From JBFIHF01 sp964411125 (lineage in GTDB: Bacteria; Myxococcota_A; Bradymonadia; Bradymonadales; Bradymonadaceae): 64,000 nt of DNA. The notes beneath the pieces are model-generated. The model saw nothing but the letters and a program-made list of their open reading frames with translations. It did no database searches and was not told where the DNA came from. The first letter of the stretch is position 1. Each line of letters begins with the position of its first letter. The position numbers and the translations under genes are program-made. Positions 1 to 8,077 of this stretch are shown in pieces. The stretch spans positions 99,719 to 163,718 of the forward strand of contig CAYPJU010000004.1 in assembly GCA_964411125.1 (NCBI GenBank), given 5' to 3'.

Positions 1-140
1 GCGGAAACGATGCGGGTCGGGGGGAGAGGATCGAGACGTCTCATGCGGGCAGTGTTGCGCCGACCCGCCCGTTCCGCCACCCATTTCTGACGACTCGCCT
101 CCCTGATCCCGAGGCCTACGATTTCGACCCTACGAAGGTG

Positions 141-169
141 TTGACACCACCGGGTGGTTCATTTACAAA
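141..169 (+). promoter_or_regulatory. Sigma70-type promoter of tRNA-Gly
   Basis: A perfect -35 box TTGACA (141-146) is followed after exactly 17 bases by TACAAA (164-169, four of six consensus matches). The tRNA begins 12 bases downstream of the -10, which fits a short 5' leader removed by RNase P. The 1-140 stretch upstream carries no gene I can support. Confidence 0.75.
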
Positions 170-180
170 CCTCCTCCCTC

Positions 181-253
<73 letters not shown>

Positions 254-259
254 TCGAAG

Positions 260-287
260 AAGCCCCTCAGAAATGAGGGGCTTTTTT
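260..287 (+). terminator. Rho-independent terminator of tRNA-Gly
   Basis: The 10-bp stem AAGCCCCTCA / TGAGGGGCTT with a GAAA tetraloop is followed by a run of six T. It lies 6 bases after the tRNA 3' end, so it ends that transcript. Confidence 0.93.
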
Positions 288-465
288 CGTGGCGCGTCCC
301 GTCGTCTACTTCTCGTCTGCTTCCGTCTTGGACCTCCGGGGTCGAACCCATCGCTCCCGGCGTCCCACTCAGGAACTGCTGGAACTTCCTCTCTTTTCGA
401 ACCGATGCGAGGAAGTGGTAAGCTGGGCCCCGGTGTCACGGGGTAACCACTAAGCAGGGAGACAC

Positions 466-2040
466 ATGGGGCGTGCATGGCCAGACGGGGTGGGGGGCGA
501 ACGACGAACGATTCAATCGTGTCGGGGCAGGGGTGGTGTTCGGACGGCGCGCGGAGCCAGTTCCCTCGTGCTTCTGCTGTTGGGAGGCCTCGGAGGCTGC
601 ACCCCTTCCGACTCGCGAGGCGGCGACGCGGGACTGGAGCCCGACGCTGCCGTGAACGACGCCGGCCCCCGGAGCACCGACTTCTCTCTCGACGCGCTCG
701 CCACGAACTCGCCCAACGTGGCCGTGTCCCGTTCCATAGAGCTAGCCGAGGGAGAGTCGCAGGCGGTGCCGGTGGTGCTCGACGCCCCACCCGCGGAGTC
801 GTTCAGCCTCCGAGCAAAGGTGAGCGACCCCGATCGAATCTGGGTGGATCGGCCCAGCCTGCGTTTCGAGCCGGCGGATTTCGACGTCCCGCGTACCGTG
901 ATCATCTCGTCGAGGGAGGACGCTGTCTACCGGAGCGACGAGACACACTCTGTCACCTGGGAACGGTTTGGTGGTGATCTCGACGGCACCCCCGCGGCCG
1001 AAATGACGGTGTCGATCCTCGAGTCGCTGGCGCTCCCCTCGATCGCTGTCGCACCTACGAGCCTCAGCACCAGCGAGAGCGGGGGAACTGCGACGTTCGA
1101 GGTCGCGTTGTCGAGTGAACCAACCCACGCCGTGACGGTCCGTCTGTCGGGAGTGGATGCGACCGAGGGCTCCGTGGACCACGAAACGCTGACCTTCGAA
1201 CCCTCGTCGTGGACCGATCCTCGCGTAGTCACCGTGACCGGACTGGACGACGGCTTCCTCGACGGGCCACAGAACTATCAAATTGCCCTCCAATCTTCCT
1301 CCAACGACGGCTGGTATGACGCCCTCCAGCTGCCGATGGTGGAAGTCGACAACCTGGACGACGACAGCGCGGGTGTGTCGGTGAACCCCACAGCACTTCT
1401 CACCCGCGAGACGACGCCGGGGCCCGTCACGTTCTCCGTGGTCCTCGACGCGAAGCCGACCGCGGACGTCTCGATCGGGATCGCGAGCAACGATACGTCG
1501 GAGGGGACGGTGGCGCCCTCGTCGGTCGTCTTCACCCCCGACACGTGGGACGTTCCTCGGGTCGTCGCCGTCACCTCTCAGGACGACGACGACTGCGGCG
1601 ACGATGGACGATACACCATCGAGCTCACCCCGGCCGTATCGCTCGACCCCAACTTCGACGGAATCGATCCCGATGACGTTTGGGTCGACAATCTCGACGA
1701 CGATCACGGCTATCTGTTCGCGGCGCCAACCACGCTGGTCACCACCGAGCAGGGGGACTCGCAAACGTTCTCGGTGGCGATTCTGTGCCGTCCGACCACC
1801 GACGTGACCATCGAAATCGAGAACACCGATCCGTCCGAGGGGCTGCTCTCCACGTCGCAACTGGTCTTCACTCCTGCCACCTGGGACTCCCGACGGAGCG
1901 TCACCGTCCATCCCGTGGACGACGCGATTCAAGATGGAGGTATACGCTACGTGATAGAGCTCCGATCGGCAGCGTCCTCGGACCCCGCGTTCGTCGCCGC
2001 CTTCGAACAGGTCGTCGTCTGGAACGAGGACGACGACTGA
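466..2040 (+). CDS. Calx-beta-like repeat lipoprotein
   Basis: A 524-residue predicted outer-surface lipoprotein of unknown partner. A long basic N-region precedes a leucine-rich stretch (SLVLLLLGGLGGC) with lipid-attachment Cys45. An Asp/Ala/Gly-rich linker follows, then roughly four beta-sandwich repeats of about 110 residues. Each repeat has the pattern 'P..L.T.E.G....F.V.L...PT..V.I...' and ends in an acidic Asn-Leu-Asp-Asp-Asp-type turn (for example VDNLDDDSAG, VDNLDDDHG, WNEDDD). Calx-beta and similar domains bind calcium through such acidic turns, so calcium-dependent adhesion is an inference. The ATG is preceded by AGGGAG at good spacing. It is convergent with the marR-type operon. 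Confidence 0.85.
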   Translation: MGRAWPDGVGGERRTIQSCRGRGGVRTARGASSLVLLLLGGLGGCTPSDSRGGDAGLEPDAAVNDAGPRSTDFSLDALATNSPNVAVSRSIELAEGESQAVPVVLDAPPAESFSLRAKVSDPDRIWVDRPSLRFEPADFDVPRTVIISSREDAVYRSDETHSVTWERFGGDLDGTPAAEMTVSILESLALPSIAVAPTSLSTSESGGTATFEVALSSEPTHAVTVRLSGVDATEGSVDHETLTFEPSSWTDPRVVTVTGLDDGFLDGPQNYQIALQSSSNDGWYDALQLPMVEVDNLDDDSAGVSVNPTALLTRETTPGPVTFSVVLDAKPTADVSIGIASNDTSEGTVAPSSVVFTPDTWDVPRVVAVTSQDDDDCGDDGRYTIELTPAVSLDPNFDGIDPDDVWVDNLDDDHGYLFAAPTTLVTTEQGDSQTFSVAILCRPTTDVTIEIENTDPSEGLLSTSQLVFTPATWDSRRSVTVHPVDDAIQDGGIRYVIELRSAASSDPAFVAAFEQVVVWNEDDD

Positions 2041-2082
2041 GCGAGTTCGGGATGAGGAGTCTCCGTAGAACAACGCCGAAGT

Positions 2083-2559
2083 TCACTTCGACTCACCCCC
2101 TTCGAGGGTGTCGAGCAGTTCCAACAGCACGTCATGGGCCGCTGCGAGCCGATCGGGGCCTACATCGTCAGCGAACTCCTCTTCGAGTGCACCGAGTTGT
2201 CGCATCCCCTCGCGAAGCCCGAAGCCGCCTCGTTCGCTGAAACGGATCAGCTTGGCGCGTCCGTCCGTGGGGTCCGGGACTTTCTCGAACATCCCGAGCT
2301 CCACGAGCTCGTCCACCAACTGTGCGGTGGCCTGCTTGGTCACCCCCAGCCGCTCGGCGAGGTCCGTCAGCCGAATCCCTTCGAAGTCGACATGCGGGAA
2401 CAACGCCGTGTGCGACACGCGAATGCGTTCGTCGCCGGTCAGCTCCCGCACCCGTCGGATCGCCTCCTCGTTCGCCAGCCGCGACACCTTGAACAGCACC
2501 TGCAAGAAGCTCTGTCGCTTCTCGAGCTCGAACGCTTCCGGATCGAATTCGTCCGTCAT
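2083..2559 (-). CDS. MarR-family transcriptional regulator
   Basis: A 158-residue winged-helix repressor/activator of the MarR family. The recognition-helix region lies at about residues 62-84 (IRLTDLAERLGVTKQATAQL), followed by the wing around 91-108 (VPDPTDGRAKLIRFSERG), the typical MarR 'D..D.R...' signature. I start it at MTDEF because GGGAGGCGAA lies just upstream and the start overlaps the stop of the DUF4336 gene by 4 bases (ATGA). Longer upstream frames are shadows of that gene. It is probably translated from the DUF4336 mRNA and may autoregulate that operon through the palindrome at 3297-3312. Confidence 0.92.
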   Translation of the reverse strand: MTDEFDPEAFELEKRQSFLQVLFKVSRLANEEAIRRVRELTGDERIRVSHTALFPHVDFEGIRLTDLAERLGVTKQATAQLVDELVELGMFEKVPDPTDGRAKLIRFSERGGFGLREGMRQLGALEEEFADDVGPDRLAAAHDVLLELLDTLEGGESK

Positions 2560-3236
2560 TTCGCCTCCCGGAGCCAGGCGGCTCCTTCCATGAAGGCCTC
2601 CTTTCCACCGACCGCGATGGGGGCTCCATGGCCGAAAACGATCGCATCGAACTCCCGCTCCGCAATCTCGTCGAGGCTCCTGGCCGCCGCGCGCTTGTCG
2701 TTGAAGGAAGTCCAGCGAAGGACGCGGCTCATCGCGACTTCGTCGTAGAACCCCATCATCTTCGTGTACGTCTTCGCCCACCAATCGTCGGGTCGCCCCA
2801 CGTTGTGCATCAGATCGGAGACGATCAGTGTCCCCGACGGCTCGTGGAGGAGTGCCGTCTCCTCCATCCGAAATCCGTCGACCGAGAACTCCGTCACCGC
2901 GCCACCGAAGTCGGTCGCTTCCGAACCGTAGTGCTCGCGATCGATCCGCAAATCGCTCCGCTTCTTTCGAAGACCGGGCGGCGCGTGAACCTTCGCGTCG
3001 GGGTAGGCGTCCGCCCACTCGCCCACCCAGAGGTGGTGGAACGTGTTCGGCGCATACACATGCCGCACGTCACCGAGTGCATCGATTGCGGCGCGGCGCT
3101 CCGGCGTCATCGCCAGCGGCGAATAGAGCAGCAAACCTTCGGGGGTCCGAAGGCACGCCATCGTGGCGTTCATCTTCATCCCCACGAGGTTCACGGTTCC
3201 GCAGTCGACCCAGACTCCGTCTCTCAATCTTTCCAT
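2556..3236 (-). CDS. DUF4336 / metallo-hydrolase-fold protein
   Basis: A 226-residue protein resembling the DUF4336 family, distant relatives of metallo-beta-lactamase-fold hydrolases. Visible family-like blocks are the N-terminal VNLVGMKMNATMACLRT, the HVYAPNTFHHLWVGEW histidine cluster, HEPSGTLIVSDL and the C-terminal VFGHGAPI. No signal peptide is seen, so it is probably cytoplasmic. Its substrate is unknown. It is the first gene of a two-gene operon with the MarR regulator, whose start overlaps its stop by 4 bases. That suggests a regulated detoxification or hydrolase role, which is inference only. Confidence 0.85.
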   Translation of the reverse strand: MERLRDGVWVDCGTVNLVGMKMNATMACLRTPEGLLLYSPLAMTPERRAAIDALGDVRHVYAPNTFHHLWVGEWADAYPDAKVHAPPGLRKKRSDLRIDREHYGSEATDFGGAVTEFSVDGFRMEETALLHEPSGTLIVSDLMHNVGRPDDWWAKTYTKMMGFYDEVAMSRVLRWTSFNDKRAAARSLDEIAEREFDAIVFGHGAPIAVGGKEAFMEGAAWLREAK

Positions 3237-3290
3237 CTTCTCTCGCTCCGTCAGGTGGGCTTGACGAAATGGAGCGTGTCAGGCGCGGGC

Positions 3291-3320
3291 AGTGTAGTCA
3301 AGCTATATTGACAATGTCGA
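3291..3320 (-). promoter_or_regulatory. Promoter with palindromic operator for the DUF4336-marR operon
   Basis: On the minus strand TCGACA (five of six -35 matches, 3320-3315) and TACACT (four of six -10 matches, 3296-3291) are separated by 18 bases. The spacer carries the inverted repeat GTCAA-N6-TTGAC (3297-3312). A palindrome lying exactly between -35 and -10 is the usual arrangement of a MarR-type autorepressor site. The promoter is 55 bases upstream of the DUF4336 start codon. No binding data exist here. Confidence 0.5.
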
Positions 3321-3428
3321 GCCGGTGCGGTCTGCCGCCGCGCTCGCGGCACCACGGTTCCGGCCCGAGAGTTTACAAAGTCCGCCGCTCGACCGATGGT
3401 CTTGGGAAATCTCAACCGAGGAGACGTC

Positions 3429-3839
3429 ATGCCCAAGCTCAACACCTACCTCACATTCAACGGCACCTGCGAAGAAGCTTTCGAGCACTACAGAGCAGTC
3501 TTCGGCGGTGAGTTCACGAACCTGCAGCGGTTCGGCGACATGCCGGGCGGCGCCGGAGAGACGAACCCCGAGGCGATCATGCACGTGGGACTGCCGATCG
3601 GGGACGACGTCTTGATGGGGAGCGATACGAACGCCGCGATGGGGGACGTCACGATGGGACGAAACTTCTCGATCTCGGTGAGCCCCGACTCGAGAGAAGA
3701 CGCCGACCGCATCTTCCAGGGCCTCGCCGACGGCGGCAACATCACGATGCCGATGGCCGACACCTTCTGGGACGCGTACTTCGGGATGTGCGTCGACCGG
3801 TTCGGCGTCCCGTGGATGATCAATTACGAAGCTCGGTAG
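3429..3839 (+). CDS. VOC-superfamily (PhnB/glyoxalase-like) protein
   Basis: A 136-residue protein of the PhnB-like branch of the vicinal-oxygen-chelate fold. It begins with the family-typical 'LNTYLTFNGTCEEAFEHYRAVFGGE' block and ends with 'YFGMCVDRFGVPWMINYE', the second beta-alpha-beta-beta-beta unit. PhnB-like proteins are small cytoplasmic dimers whose substrates are mostly unknown. I start at MPKLN (ATG 3429) because GAGGAGACGTC precedes it; the longer frame from 3396 lacks a ribosome-binding site and conserved sequence. Expressed alone in a 190-bp upstream gap. Confidence 0.9.
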   Translation: MPKLNTYLTFNGTCEEAFEHYRAVFGGEFTNLQRFGDMPGGAGETNPEAIMHVGLPIGDDVLMGSDTNAAMGDVTMGRNFSISVSPDSREDADRIFQGLADGGNITMPMADTFWDAYFGMCVDRFGVPWMINYEAR

Positions 3840-3912
3840 TACGCTGTTCCGAAAAGTGTTGCCGCCGCTCTCCCGTCGCGGGTCAAAGCACTGACCACGA
3901 CGGGATGGTGAC

Positions 3913-5607
3913 ATGACGAGCAGGACCGCAGTTGCGATCGCGGCGCTACTTCTGGCTGGATGCTCCGGCAGGTTCGGAATCTCCAACACGGCAGGGGAGG
4001 GCGCCGACGAAGAGAAGATCGTCGTCGATACGATCAGCGAGGAAGACCCCGACACCTACGACGGCGTCTCCGGCGAGGCGTACGTGCCGGAGGTTCCGGT
4101 CGTCGAGATCGATGAAGATGCGCCGGGCATCGAGGCGGTCGATTCGCTCGGCGAATCCGGGATGCGACGGCTGACGCGCGCCGAGGTGGTCGATTCGGTC
4201 GAGATTTCCGTCGGTGTTTCGGTCGACCATCTGGTCGATGAACTCCCCCTCGACATCGGAGGGACGACCCACTTCGACAACGAGGTCGCGTCGCAGTCGA
4301 TCTCCTCGATCGAGGTCTCCGAGTATCTCTCCTTCGCCGAAGAGGTAGGGGCACGCGCCGCTGCGGACGTCGCGCTTCCCGCTCGCGTGGCCGGTTGCAC
4401 CCCTTTGGGAGCCGACGACATCGATTGCCTGACCGCGGTCACCGAAGCGATCGCGACCCGACTGTTTCGGCGAACCGTGGACGAAGCCGAAGCCGCCCGC
4501 TTCTCGGAAGCGCTGATCCCCTACGCGATCGAGGACGGTGAGTTCGCGACCGGCGTCGAGTTGGTGGTGACCGCGCTCTTGATTCATCCCGAGTTCCTCT
4601 ACCGGACCGAACCGGACGTCGACGTTCTGGACGGGCCCGCCATCGCGTCGCGAATGTCGTTTCTCATCTGGGGGACGGGGCCGGACGAGGAGCTCCTCGC
4701 CGCAGCCGAAGCGGGCTTCCTCACTACGGAGAGCGAACGTCGCGTCCAGGCGGAACGAATGCTCGAGGACCCCCGAGCTCGAACTCAGTGGCGACGATTT
4801 CACGCGATGTGGCTCGGTTACGCGGAGAACACGCTTCCCGCGGCGCTTGCCGACGACATGGAGGAGGAGACCGGCGCCCTCATCGAGTCCGTGGTGTTCG
4901 ACGACCCCACCGACTGGATGGAGCTATTCCGACGCGACCGCACCTTCGTGTCGCCGGAGCTCGCCGACTTCTACGGTCTCCCGGCACCGGCGAACGTCGA
5001 CTGGGTCGACACCGGATCGCGGCGTGGAGGTGGCGTTCTCTCGCACGCCACGGTCTTGAATCACGGCCACAAGGGCGGGGCGTTCTCGGACACCAGTCCC
5101 ACGCTGCGCGGTTACGAGCTCTTCAAGCGTCTGACGTGCGGAACGCTCGGCGGAATCCCGCCGCAGGTCGACGTCGACAGCCCGCCGGGAAGCCCGGGCC
5201 AGTGCAAGGCGGACGCATACTCGATGCGTGACAATCCGAACTGCTCCTCGTGCCATCAGATCACCGACGGGATCGGTTTCGGCCTGGAAAACTTCGGATT
5301 CTACGGCGAGTGGCGCGACGTCGAGCCGAACAACGACGCGTGCGTCATCGACGGTGTCGGATCGTTCCGGTCCGAGTCGTTCGTCGGTCCTGCGGAGCTC
5401 GGAGAGATCCTGGCTGCCGATCCGGCGGTCCGGACGTGCGCCACGCGGCAGCTTTTCCGCTTCGCCACGGGACGGCTCGAAACGGCGGCCGACGAGGAGC
5501 GCATCGAAGCGCTCGCGACGACGCAACTGCGCGAAACCACCCTCACCGACACCCTGGTCGAGCTCATCGCGAGCCCGGCATTCATCACCCGAGGAGAAGA
5601 CCGATGA
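3913..5607 (+). CDS. DUF1592/DUF1588/DUF1585 c-type cytochrome-like lipoprotein
   Basis: A 564-residue lipoprotein (lipobox LLLAGC, Cys17) of the planctomycete-type multi-DUF family. The domain order seen is DUF1587-like (RRLTRAEVVDSVEISVGV), DUF1595 (TRLFRRTVDEAEAARF), DUF1592 (FLIWGTGPDEELLAAAEAG), DUF1588 (TFVSPELADFYGLP ... LRGYELFKRLTCG) and DUF1585 (CATRQLFRFATGR). Between the last two is a haem-binding CSSCH at 444-448. The role is unknown; these proteins are exported and usually paired with a DUF1552 protein. That is so here: its TGA overlaps the next ATG by 4 bases (ATGA). Confidence 0.93.
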   Translation: MTSRTAVAIAALLLAGCSGRFGISNTAGEGADEEKIVVDTISEEDPDTYDGVSGEAYVPEVPVVEIDEDAPGIEAVDSLGESGMRRLTRAEVVDSVEISVGVSVDHLVDELPLDIGGTTHFDNEVASQSISSIEVSEYLSFAEEVGARAAADVALPARVAGCTPLGADDIDCLTAVTEAIATRLFRRTVDEAEAARFSEALIPYAIEDGEFATGVELVVTALLIHPEFLYRTEPDVDVLDGPAIASRMSFLIWGTGPDEELLAAAEAGFLTTESERRVQAERMLEDPRARTQWRRFHAMWLGYAENTLPAALADDMEEETGALIESVVFDDPTDWMELFRRDRTFVSPELADFYGLPAPANVDWVDTGSRRGGGVLSHATVLNHGHKGGAFSDTSPTLRGYELFKRLTCGTLGGIPPQVDVDSPPGSPGQCKADAYSMRDNPNCSSCHQITDGIGFGLENFGFYGEWRDVEPNNDACVIDGVGSFRSESFVGPAELGEILAADPAVRTCATRQLFRFATGRLETAADEERIEALATTQLRETTLTDTLVELIASPAFITRGEDR

Positions 5608-6959
5608 AGACGCTTTCTCGACGTACGTTTCTTCGTGGCGCCGGCGGTTTCGCCGTGAGCCTCCCGTTCCTCGAGGCGATGCTGCCCTCGCTCGCCACGG
5701 CCCAGACCTCTGGCACGAAGCGGTTCGTGACGTGCTTCGCAGGGACGGTGGTCGGACCAGACCGCGTGAGCAGCCCGGGGGCCTTCGGCGCACTCCCTTC
5801 GACGCTCCCCGCCGCATGGAAGGGGCTCGAGCAGGTGAAAGATCATGTCTCGATCATCTCGAACTGCGAGATCCCGGTGTACAACAGGGGGACCACGAGC
5901 GGCCCTGCCTGGGCAATCAACAAGCAGCACGCGACGACCCCTGCTCCGATGCTGGCGGGGACCAGGTCGTTGGAGCACATGGCGGTGATGACCGGCGCCC
6001 ACACCGCCGACCAGTTCGCGGCGGACGCCATCGGTGGCAACTCGAAGTTCGCGTCGATGCAGATGCGCGTGCAGACGATCGCCTACTCGGGCAGCAGCAA
6101 CGAGGTGAAGGGGATCATGTCGGCACGGTCGGACAACGGCACCCTGAACGCACTGCGTCCCCGCGTCAGCCCCACGGAGATCTATCAGGCGCTCTTCGCC
6201 GACCTCACGAGTCCGCAGACTCCGACGGGACCCAATCCGATGGAACGCCGTGGGAGCGTGCTCGACCTCGTGCTCGAGGACGCGAGCCGACTCAATCAAC
6301 GCGTGAGCGCCGCGGACCGCGTCCGTCTGGAGCAGCACTATGAAGAGATTCGGAAGATCGAGCGGACTCTGCAGGCGGCGCCGACTCCCGTCGCGACCGG
6401 CTCCTGCTCGCCGGTCGCGCCGAACGCCGATCCCTCGATCGGACCGAACTCCTTCGGAAGCACCTCGAACGAGACCGCGCGCGGCGAGGTGATGGCGGAT
6501 CTCATCGCGATGGCGTTCGCATGCGACGTCACCCGGGTCGTGTCGTGGATGCTGACCTACGACCAGGTCTTCATGGGAAGCGTCGACGGGACTGCCAACA
6601 TGCACGAGGACTCGCACAACATCAGCGACCGCGAGACAGTCGTGGGGGAAAACGCCAACTGGCATGCTTCTCTCTTCGGTCGCCTGGTGAAGCGGTTGAA
6701 CGAGCTCCCCGAGGGCACCGGTACCGTGCTCGACAACACGTTCCTGTCGCTGATGTTCGCCGAGGGGAAGACCGCCCACAGTCGGCGCTACATGCGCCAC
6801 GTCGTCGCCGGCATGCCGTCGTTCATCAAGAATGGCCAGCACATCGACGCGGGTAATCGGCACCCCGGCGGAATTCAGATCGCCGGCTTGCAGGCGGTCG
6901 GGGTTCAGACCGACACGATGAACGAGCTCAATGGAGCGATGACCGAGATCATCGTCTGA
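5604..6959 (+). CDS. DUF1552 Tat-exported protein
   Basis: A 451-residue protein of the DUF1552 family. The N-terminus MKTLSRRTFLRGAGG is a twin-arginine signal (S-R-R-x-F-L) followed by a hydrophobic stretch and LATAQ, a probable cleavage site. DUF1552 proteins are related to DUF1501 and sulfatase-like folds but have no proven activity. It is translationally coupled to the DUF1592 gene by an ATGA overlap, so the two products probably act together outside the cytoplasm. A 53-bp gap separates it from the DUF421 gene. Confidence 0.93.
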   Translation: MKTLSRRTFLRGAGGFAVSLPFLEAMLPSLATAQTSGTKRFVTCFAGTVVGPDRVSSPGAFGALPSTLPAAWKGLEQVKDHVSIISNCEIPVYNRGTTSGPAWAINKQHATTPAPMLAGTRSLEHMAVMTGAHTADQFAADAIGGNSKFASMQMRVQTIAYSGSSNEVKGIMSARSDNGTLNALRPRVSPTEIYQALFADLTSPQTPTGPNPMERRGSVLDLVLEDASRLNQRVSAADRVRLEQHYEEIRKIERTLQAAPTPVATGSCSPVAPNADPSIGPNSFGSTSNETARGEVMADLIAMAFACDVTRVVSWMLTYDQVFMGSVDGTANMHEDSHNISDRETVVGENANWHASLFGRLVKRLNELPEGTGTVLDNTFLSLMFAEGKTAHSRRYMRHVVAGMPSFIKNGQHIDAGNRHPGGIQIAGLQAVGVQTDTMNELNGAMTEIIV

Positions 6960-7012
6960 GCCGGTTGAATCCTCGGCGCTCGGGACCAAGTTGAGCTACC
7001 GGAGCCGAGCCT

Positions 7013-7531
7013 ATGGATTTGTTTCAAGACGTCGAAAACCTCTGGTCGATCCCGCTGGCCGCGATCGTCGCGTACATCACGCTGATCGTTTGTGCGCGCA
7101 TGGTGGGCCTGCGGTCGTTCTCGAAGATGTCGAGTTTCGACTTCGCGCTCACCGTCGCGATGGGGTCCGTCCTCGCCTCGACGATCATCGCCCAGAAGCC
7201 CCTCGTGGCTCAGGGAGTCGTGGCGCTGGTGAGTCTCTTCGTGATCCAGTGGGTCACATCGAGGCTCAGGAAGCGGTTCCGTCCGGTCGAGAGCATCGTG
7301 GACAACGAGCCGCTGCTCCTGATGGACGGCGAGGAAATCTTGCACGAAAATCTCTCTGCTTCCCGCGTGACGGAGGACGACCTGCGCGCCAAGCTGCGGG
7401 AGGCGAACGTTCTCGACCTTTCGGAGGTGCGTGCCGTGGTGTTGGAGACGACCGGTGACGTCAGCGTGCTTCATTCCTCGGACGAAGACCGCACCCTCCA
7501 GCCCGAGCTTCTGAAGAACGTGCAGCGCTGA
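7013..7531 (+). CDS. DUF421 (YetF/YcaP-like) membrane protein
   Basis: A 172-residue inner-membrane protein. Two to three N-terminal transmembrane helices (about residues 14-30, 45-60 and 66-82) include the family block R-M-x-G-x-R-x-F-S-K-M-S-x-F-D-F. A cytosolic DUF421 C-terminal domain follows (NEPLLLMDGEEILHENL, then LREANVLDLSEVRAVVLETTGDVSVL). Members occur in spore or stress-related settings but the function is unknown. It is nine bases upstream of the EVE gene and possibly cotranscribed. Confidence 0.9.
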   Translation: MDLFQDVENLWSIPLAAIVAYITLIVCARMVGLRSFSKMSSFDFALTVAMGSVLASTIIAQKPLVAQGVVALVSLFVIQWVTSRLRKRFRPVESIVDNEPLLLMDGEEILHENLSASRVTEDDLRAKLREANVLDLSEVRAVVLETTGDVSVLHSSDEDRTLQPELLKNVQR

Positions 7532-7540
7532 AGGAGAACG

Positions 7541-7987
7541 GTGGCTGGCATCTGGCTTTTCAAATCGGAACCCGACGACTACTCGCTGGACGACCTGCGC
7601 GCCGACGGGACGGTGCGGTGGGACAGCATTCGCAACTACGGTGCCCGCAATCGCCTGCGACGGTGCGCACCGGGCGATCGAGTGCTCTTCTACCACTCCG
7701 GTCGAGAACCCGCCGTGGTGGGCGTGGCGAAGGTCGTCTCCGAAGCGTATCCCGACCCGACTCAGTTCGACGAATCGAGCGACTACCATGACCCAAAGTC
7801 CGACCCCGACGACCCGCGTTGGTGGGCGGTGGACATCGAGTTCGTTCGGGCGTTCGACTCGCCGGTCACTCTGCAGGCGATGAAGCAGAGCTCCGAGCTC
7901 GAAGGGATGGAGGTCCTGCGGCAGAGCCGGCTCTCCGTCTCCGAGGTGCAGCCCGGCGAGCTCGAGTGGATCCTCGCTGCCACCTGA
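7541..7987 (+). CDS. EVE-domain protein
   Basis: A 148-residue stand-alone EVE domain (PUA-like fold, thymocyte-nuclear-protein-1 type). EVE domains recognise modified bases such as 5-methylcytosine derivatives. Family features are the N-terminal WLFKSEPDDYSLDDL, the binding-pocket segment WDSIRNYGARN, the core GDRVLFYHSG and the C-terminal LRQSRLSVSEV. The start is GTG (7541) with AAGGAG five bases upstream; no ATG is available. It follows the DUF421 gene by nine bases and is 90 bases from recQ, so a loose link with DNA metabolism is possible but unproven. Confidence 0.93.
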   Translation: MAGIWLFKSEPDDYSLDDLRADGTVRWDSIRNYGARNRLRRCAPGDRVLFYHSGREPAVVGVAKVVSEAYPDPTQFDESSDYHDPKSDPDDPRWWAVDIEFVRAFDSPVTLQAMKQSSELEGMEVLRQSRLSVSEVQPGELEWILAAT

Positions 7988-8077
7988 ACCACGGTCCGTC
8001 TAGACGAAGTCTGATCGAACCTGCTGAACCAACCAACAGCCCTTTTCGATCCCCGGCCGGCGAGATAGGCTGGGCCC

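Noticed and set aside
1..90. Tail of a plus-strand gene ending TGA at 88-90
   Set aside because: The frame gives an Arg-rich 29-residue tail without any recognisable motif, and the start lies outside the window, so it cannot be supported.
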